In this document: positions 60,122 through 64,000 of the stretch, in pieces | How the letters are laid out: each line of letters begins with the position of its first letter | Numbering within the stretch: position 1 is the stretch's first letter | NCBI GenBank assembly: GCA_003650925.1 | Contig: QMSP01000007.1 | Span: forward strand, 18,800 to 82,799 | DNA from: Thermoprotei archaeon | GTDB taxonomy: Archaea; Thermoproteota; Thermoprotei; QMSL01 | Direction of reading: 5' to 3' | DNA: 64,000 bases | Notes under the pieces: model-generated | Databases searched by the model: none | What the model was told of the DNA's origin: nothing | The model's input: only the letters and a program-made list of their open reading frames with translations | Translations under genes and position numbers: made by a program

Positions 60122-61319
60122 TCTGTACAATGACGCATTTAAGCCCTGCATCATTCAAGATCTTTTTAACACGCAACATCTCATCCACACTAGGCCTTAC
60201 CAAATCTCTTCTCCTGAAGGCGGGGAAATAATCCAGAACACATACTTGAACATCTGAATCTATAGAGGCCAGCTTCTCTCCTATTTTAGCTACCTCCTCC
60301 CAGCTCATGAACTCCTTGTTGTAGGGTATTCCAACGCCGAGATAAACCTCCTCCTTATAGTGATCTATCACGTATTTGATCGCATTCCAAGCTGTTTTTA
60401 GATACCTCTCGGCCAGCTCTTTATCGCTTATACCAGTTATCTTCATGAATGTTTCCACGTAGAGGCCTTTAGGCTCTATGCCTATATTGTTGCAACCTGC
60501 ACTTACGAGCTCGTCTATATAGTCTGGAGTTAACAAAGTACCGTTGCTGTCCAGATGCAGTCTAGCTTCCTTATCTGGATTTAGCTTTCTTAGCTCCTTA
60601 AAGTATTCAATGAGCCATCTCTTGTTAAGCGTGGGCTCTCCACCGCTTATGGCAAGTCCTTTCACTCTATACCTTCTCCTGTAGTATGTGAGGATCTTGG
60701 CAGCCTCCTTTGGAGTCATAGGAGTAGAGGTGTTATCATATGTAACAGCATAGTTCTGACACTGCGGACACCTTAGGTTACATCCAGCAACCCAGATAGC
60801 CACCTCTATGTATCTCCCTAGCTTCTTCTCTCTCCATGGAGTTGCTTTCCCTCCCACGGGATGTGGTTCAGGCCCATGGACTATTCTGAGAGGCTCTCTT
60901 CCTGACGTGTTAGTATCTATCTTCATGCCTTCCTCTACAGGCGTGATACATGACCTCACTAATTCGCCATTGACCACAACAGCGCATGTCCAACATCCTC
61001 CAGTTCCACATGGAGCTTGAAGATCTCCTTCGCCTGGATATATACCTACTCTGAATCCTATCATCTCAAGGGCTTTCCTTACCGTTATTCTCTCAGGGAC
61101 GTAGTAATCCTCATCATTGATATTAACCCTGACAAGCCTTCGCTTTTCCTTAACCCTTCTGATGACTCTAGCCTCATAGGGACATGCCCAATAGCAGCTT
61201 AGACATCCTGCACATCCTCTAGAGCTATAACACATAGCTACCATAGTGCAGAATCCACATCCTCTGCATTTGTTAGGGTCTATTTCGCATATTGTAGTTT
61301 CAACCTCTCCCTCTTGCAA
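60096..61319 (-). CDS. Radical SAM protein with two ferredoxin-type N-terminal domains
   Basis: A 407-residue protein that links three iron-sulfur modules. First, an eight-cysteine 4Fe-4S ferredoxin: Cys18, 21, 24, 30 and Cys36, 39, 42, 46. Second, a plant-type 2Fe-2S ferredoxin domain, CGTGGCWTC at 104-112 plus Cys124. Third, a radical SAM domain, CNLRCPQC at 180-187 with GGEPT near 214. It resembles pyruvate formate-lyase-activating enzymes with built-in electron donors. The NrdD homologue 4 kb away might be its target, but that has lost its glycine radical loop. It converges on the PAP2-like gene, with a 26-nt overlap. Confidence 0.85.
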   Translation of the reverse strand: MQEGEVETTICEIDPNKCRGCGFCTMVAMCYSSRGCAGCLSCYWACPYEARVIRRVKEKRRLVRVNINDEDYYVPERITVRKALEMIGFRVGIYPGEGDLQAPCGTGGCWTCAVVVNGELVRSCITPVEEGMKIDTNTSGREPLRIVHGPEPHPVGGKATPWREKKLGRYIEVAIWVAGCNLRCPQCQNYAVTYDNTSTPMTPKEAAKILTYYRRRYRVKGLAISGGEPTLNKRWLIEYFKELRKLNPDKEARLHLDSNGTLLTPDYIDELVSAGCNNIGIEPKGLYVETFMKITGISDKELAERYLKTAWNAIKYVIDHYKEEVYLGVGIPYNKEFMSWEEVAKIGEKLASIDSDVQVCVLDYFPAFRRRDLVRPSVDEMLRVKKILNDAGLKCVIVQTRIGHLGP

Positions 61320-61407
61320 TGTTAACCACTCCTCTTGATAACTAAACTCTTAGGGAACTAATCTAAATTAACCCCTACGTCTAACAATAGTCATGAGGTG
61401 AAACTCA

Positions 61408-62091
61408 TTGAGGCTTATCATACCACGATGGATATTCTTCATAGGAGCAGCTATAGTGATTGCCTTTGTACTCCTATACTACATAGTGGGGATTCCTTAT
61501 CTACCAACAGGTCCCACCTACAGGCTGGAGAATGTCAAGGTCATGATAGTCCTCTTTGAGAACTATCAGCCTAGAGAACTGCATCCAGTGCTTAAGGCAC
61601 TTGATAGGGAAGGTGCTACAATATACATACTAGCTGTAAATAAGAGTGTAGGAGCTAGTATTGAGTATCACATGTACATCATGGACATCGTAGACAAGTT
61701 TGAGCTCTATGCTGATACATGTGACGCCATAGTGATCATTGGAGGCAAGGGCGTATATGATAGAGTTGTAGGCATCATAGAGGATCCTGGAGTAGAGCTT
61801 GTTGGCAGGCTGTGCTCTAAGTTCAGAGAGAAGGGAAAGCTAGTAGCAGCCATATGTGCTGCACCTGCTATATTGGCCAAGGCTGGGATACTGAAAGGAG
61901 TCAGGGCTACGTGTTTCCCTTCCAGTGAGCTAGTGGAAATACTTAGAGCTCATGGCGCTATATATGTTGATATGAATGCTGATGTAGTCATAGATGATGG
62001 AATAATGACTGCAGTAGGCCCTGATGTAGCTGATAAATTCGCTGAGGCCATAGTAGAATACTTGGTAGAGCAGAAGACTAAGACTGGCTAA
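61408..62091 (+). CDS. Membrane-anchored DJ-1/PfpI-family protein
   Basis: A 227-residue protein with an N-terminal membrane helix (about 8-29) followed by the DJ-1/PfpI domain. The nucleophile cysteine is about residue 150 in AAICAAPAIL, preceded by VIIGG near 110-114. Members act as glyoxalase III, deglycase, chaperone or peptidase. The anchor is unusual for this family. It opens with TTG at 61408 behind GAGGTGA. A guide RNA gene follows at about 62120. Confidence 0.8.
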   Translation: MRLIIPRWIFFIGAAIVIAFVLLYYIVGIPYLPTGPTYRLENVKVMIVLFENYQPRELHPVLKALDREGATIYILAVNKSVGASIEYHMYIMDIVDKFELYADTCDAIVIIGGKGVYDRVVGIIEDPGVELVGRLCSKFREKGKLVAAICAAPAILAKAGILKGVRATCFPSSELVEILRAHGAIYVDMNADVVIDDGIMTAVGPDVADKFAEAIVEYLVEQKTKTG

Positions 62092-62092
62092 G

Positions 62093-62102
62093 CTTTTTAT
62101 AT
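62093..62102 (+). promoter_or_regulatory. TATA box for sRNA
   Basis: The run ctttttatat at 62093-62102 is centred about 26 nt before 62123, the predicted start of the guide RNA. It begins just after the DJ-1 stop codon. Confidence 0.5.
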
Positions 62103-62119
62103 CAGCAGCTAGGACAAGA

Positions 62120-62176
62120 GTACTCTGAGAGGCGGGGCTGGCCTGAGAAGTGATGAACCGTTGGGCGCTTGACCGA
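62120..62176 (+). ncRNA. Probable C/D-box guide sRNA
   Basis: On the plus strand: C-like TCTGAGA (62124-62130), guide GGCGGGGCTGGC (62131-62142), D' box CTGA (62143-62146), spacer GAA, perfect C' GTGATGA (62150-62156), guide ACCGTTGGGCGC (62157-62168), D-like TTGA (62169-62172). The architecture equals the well-formed RNAs at 29878 and 32961, both with a weak C and perfect C'. A second reading uses GTGATGA as the C box and continues to GGGATGA (62179-62185) and TTGA (62200-62203). The RNA may thus be longer. Confidence 0.55.
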
Positions 62177-62196
62177 AGGGGATGACGAGATTAACT

Positions 62197-63429
62197 CTAT
62201 TGAGCATATACATGAGGCTCATCGCATATTATGAATAGCTCGCCCACTCTGAGCTTTGTCTCCTCACATATATCCTCCATTAAGCGTGAGAGAGCATAGA
62301 TGTTGAACTTTGAGGCGTGTACTATATCCCATGATCTAAAGCTAGCCCTGAGGTTTAGGACGTTTCGTCTTATCTGTAGATGTATTTCAGTTAGACAAGG
62401 GACTTCATCAGCTCTATGATCTATTGCTGGATTGAAGAATGCCACATGAGCTCTTGTGGTAAAGCCCCCTATTGCGTTCTTCAACTTCTCAATAGCTACC
62501 TCTAGCTGATTTAGTCCGAAGTGTCTGAATATCCTCTCACCATACGTATATGACTCATTATCGCCCAGCTCTGCCCTCATGAACTCGTGTTTATAATATG
62601 TCTCCAAGGGCTCCAAGTCTTCATCTCCCCATTCACTAGGCTTTTCTATTATGAGAGCTAGGAATGGCAGGACTATCCTCCTCGTATTCCTATCCCTTTC
62701 GTGAAGCTCTTCACCATACCTGCTCATGACATCATTTAAGGCATAATAGGCTTTCCAAGCCTCATCCACTCTGACTACTATGGCATCTCCAAGCACGACT
62801 AAGTCATAGCTAAGGCTTCTTATCACTGCTTCCTCAAAAGCTCCTCTATCATATAGCGTATAGGTCTTGCCCTTGAGAGTAATTGTCCTTGCATTCTCCG
62901 GCTCCTGAAGGCAACAGCTTATAATGTATTTCACTAAATCTCTTACATCATCATCCTCTACATCCATTTCTGTCATATCAATTATGCTCACCTGCTTAAG
63001 CAATCGTTCAAGGCGTCTTCTTCCTATGACCTCTAGCCTTGGATCACTCAATCTGCGCTGAGCTAGTAATCTATATATCTCACCTACTCTATGCCCTTTT
63101 GACTTACCAACCACTATGAGCCACCTTATGTTGGGATTATATAAAAGAGTCTCACACACGAAGTAAGTTCCAAACTCTGTGTTCTGAAGACCAGCTATGG
63201 CAGCACCATAGGCCACAAATTCCTTACAGTATCTCATGTACTCCTCATACTTCTCCAGATCCTCCTTTGTAACATCATAGCCCTTCATTGGATAGGCATA
63301 CGGATATATGACGAGAACAGCTACTGGACTAAGTGGATTTCCATATACAACATGTGGAAACTTTACTCTATAGACTATACCAACTACCTTGTGCACATTT
63401 TGACTTCTGAGCAAGATTAAGGAATTCAA
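62197..63429 (-). CDS. Fused MtrA-like domain and thymidylate synthase domain
   Basis: A 410-residue protein. The C-terminal part is thymidylate synthase-like: catalytic Cys345 in VPCLTEI, RSWD at 365-368 (phosphate-binding Arg and Asp), FN at 375-376 and HVY at 406-408, in the order and spacing of ThyA. The N-terminal half has FGTYFVCETLLYNPNIRWLI and VVGKSKGHRVGEIYR near 86-121, resembling subunit A of the tetrahydromethanopterin methyltransferase. It should therefore make dTMP with a C1 donor bound by the N-terminal domain. Start TTG at 63429; TATA ggttaaaata lies 80-90 nt upstream, leaving a long leader. Confidence 0.78.
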   Translation of the reverse strand: MNSLILLRSQNVHKVVGIVYRVKFPHVVYGNPLSPVAVLVIYPYAYPMKGYDVTKEDLEKYEEYMRYCKEFVAYGAAIAGLQNTEFGTYFVCETLLYNPNIRWLIVVGKSKGHRVGEIYRLLAQRRLSDPRLEVIGRRRLERLLKQVSIIDMTEMDVEDDDVRDLVKYIISCCLQEPENARTITLKGKTYTLYDRGAFEEAVIRSLSYDLVVLGDAIVVRVDEAWKAYYALNDVMSRYGEELHERDRNTRRIVLPFLALIIEKPSEWGDEDLEPLETYYKHEFMRAELGDNESYTYGERIFRHFGLNQLEVAIEKLKNAIGGFTTRAHVAFFNPAIDHRADEVPCLTEIHLQIRRNVLNLRASFRSWDIVHASKFNIYALSRLMEDICEETKLRVGELFIICDEPHVYAQ

Positions 63430-63545
63430 CCTAGCTCTCTTTCCTTGGGCATGTCTATCAGACGAATATCCGAGTCTACTCTCTAGTATTATGCCCCCTC
63501 TAGGCTAGGAGTCGAGGAATAGTATTTTAACCCCTTGCACTAGCT

Positions 63546-64000
63546 CTACACTTCTCTTCTAAGCCCTTCGTCTATTTTAACAACCCATCCTCGTCTAGCG
63601 CCTGCCTTGATCCCTGCCCTTAACACCTTATCCCCAGCCTTCTCTGAGGGGACTAGAGCTATCAAGGATCCTCCCAGCCCAGCTCCAGATATTTTAACGC
63701 CTAGTGCGCCTGCTTGTAGGGCTGCGTCTCTGATCCTCTCGAGCTCTGGAAGGCTCACTTCATATAGATCTCTCAACATCTCATGCTGATAATTCATCAC
63801 CAGACCTATGATCGCTAGTTCACTGCCCCACTTCTTTTCAGCATTCTTTGCTAACTCAATAGCATCCTTGCTTACTCCCCTCATGAACTGATGAGCTTCC
63901 TCAATGGTATAGATCTCCCCTTTAAGCATGCTAAGAGCCATCATCGTGGACTCATGGACTCTTAGTGTGAACAATATCCTGTCCCTTGATTTTGGAGGTA
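63546..64000 (-). CDS. GHMP kinase, galactokinase-like (5' part outside window)
   Basis: The last about 150 codons of a GHMP kinase. RDRILFTLRVHE, then NYQHEMLRDLYEVSLPEL near 62-79 and the nucleotide/phosphate motif GALGVKISGAGLGGSLIAL (residues about 90-108) match the galactokinase branch better than mevalonate kinase, because LRDLYEVS is typical of GalK. The frame runs past position 64000 without a start codon being needed inside. Substrate may be galactose or an aminosugar. It lies 117 nt from the next gene. Confidence 0.8.
   Translation of the reverse strand, partial: PPKSRDRILFTLRVHESTMMALSMLKGEIYTIEEAHQFMRGVSKDAIELAKNAEKKWGSELAIIGLVMNYQHEMLRDLYEVSLPELERIRDAALQAGALGVKISGAGLGGSLIALVPSEKAGDKVLRAGIKAGARRGWVVKIDEGLRREV

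Noticed and set aside
1-64000. CRISPR arrays, tRNA and rRNA genes, insertion sequences
   Set aside because: Looked for regular direct repeats, T-loop motifs and transposase signatures; none found.

Overview
The window looks like the chromosome of an archaeon, most likely a hyperthermophile of the Thermoproteota/TACK group. The evidence is a class I lysyl-tRNA synthetase, isopentenyl phosphate kinase, HMG-CoA reductase, a TrpB2-type tryptophan synthase, Thg1, an AMMECR1 protein, archaeal AAA and Lon-like proteases, AT-rich TATA boxes about 26 nt upstream of many genes, frequent TTG and GTG starts, overlapping genes, and numerous C/D-box guide RNA genes. Lineage below this level cannot be fixed from the sequence. 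I found no rRNA, tRNA, CRISPR array, insertion sequence or prophage. Gene content is dense and mostly core metabolism and translation.

Layout. 1-5.4 kb: nucleotidyltransferase (cut by the edge), small zinc ribbon and membrane proteins, a TIM-barrel epimerase-like protein, a MobB-like GTPase with an Fe-S tail, and a DUF89 phosphatase. 5.4-20 kb: a DUF523-like protein, HAD phosphatase, isopentenyl phosphate kinase, HD protein, LysRS, M28 peptidase, AspRS, Thg1, pyruvate kinase, HisRS, a degenerate EF-1A-like GTPase and glutamine synthetase. 20-30 kb: an ECF S component, a stand-alone inactivated intein-like protein, two related coiled-coil proteins, Fe-S/zinc proteins, radical SAM and methyltransferase genes. 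30-43 kb: an orphan corrinoid protein, JAMM and AMMECR1 proteins, TrpB2, GuaA, AsnRS, SLC41/MgtE transporter, an orphan MalK-type ATPase, an Eis-like acetyltransferase and HMG-CoA reductase. 43-64 kb: ASCH and DUF362 proteins, a fused chelatase-like AAA/VWA protein, HD and AAA proteins, a bactofilin-like protein, an NrdD homologue that lacks its glycyl radical domain, membrane winged-helix and Lon-like proteins, a three-cluster radical SAM protein, DJ-1, a MtrA-like/thymidylate synthase fusion, and a partial GHMP kinase.

The most notable signal is in the gaps. At least nine C/D-box guide RNAs can be read by their C, D', C' and D boxes with 12-17 nt guides, most with a TATA box at the expected distance. 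They include a tandem pair in which the D box of one is separated by one nucleotide from the C box of the next (29882-29986). Four further GC-rich gaps encode perfect stems behind TATA boxes (28739, 34571, 36330 and 41755) and are probably structured RNAs; two resemble H/ACA RNAs that lack the basal stem. Several divergent promoters carry inverted repeats that look like operators.

Functionally the genes do not form one large operon. They group as short runs: aminoacylation and tRNA repair (LysRS, AspRS, Thg1, HisRS, AsnRS), isoprenoid lipid synthesis (isopentenyl phosphate kinase, HMG-CoA reductase), nucleotide synthesis (GuaA, NrdD-like, ThyA-like) and anaerobic Fe-S/radical chemistry.
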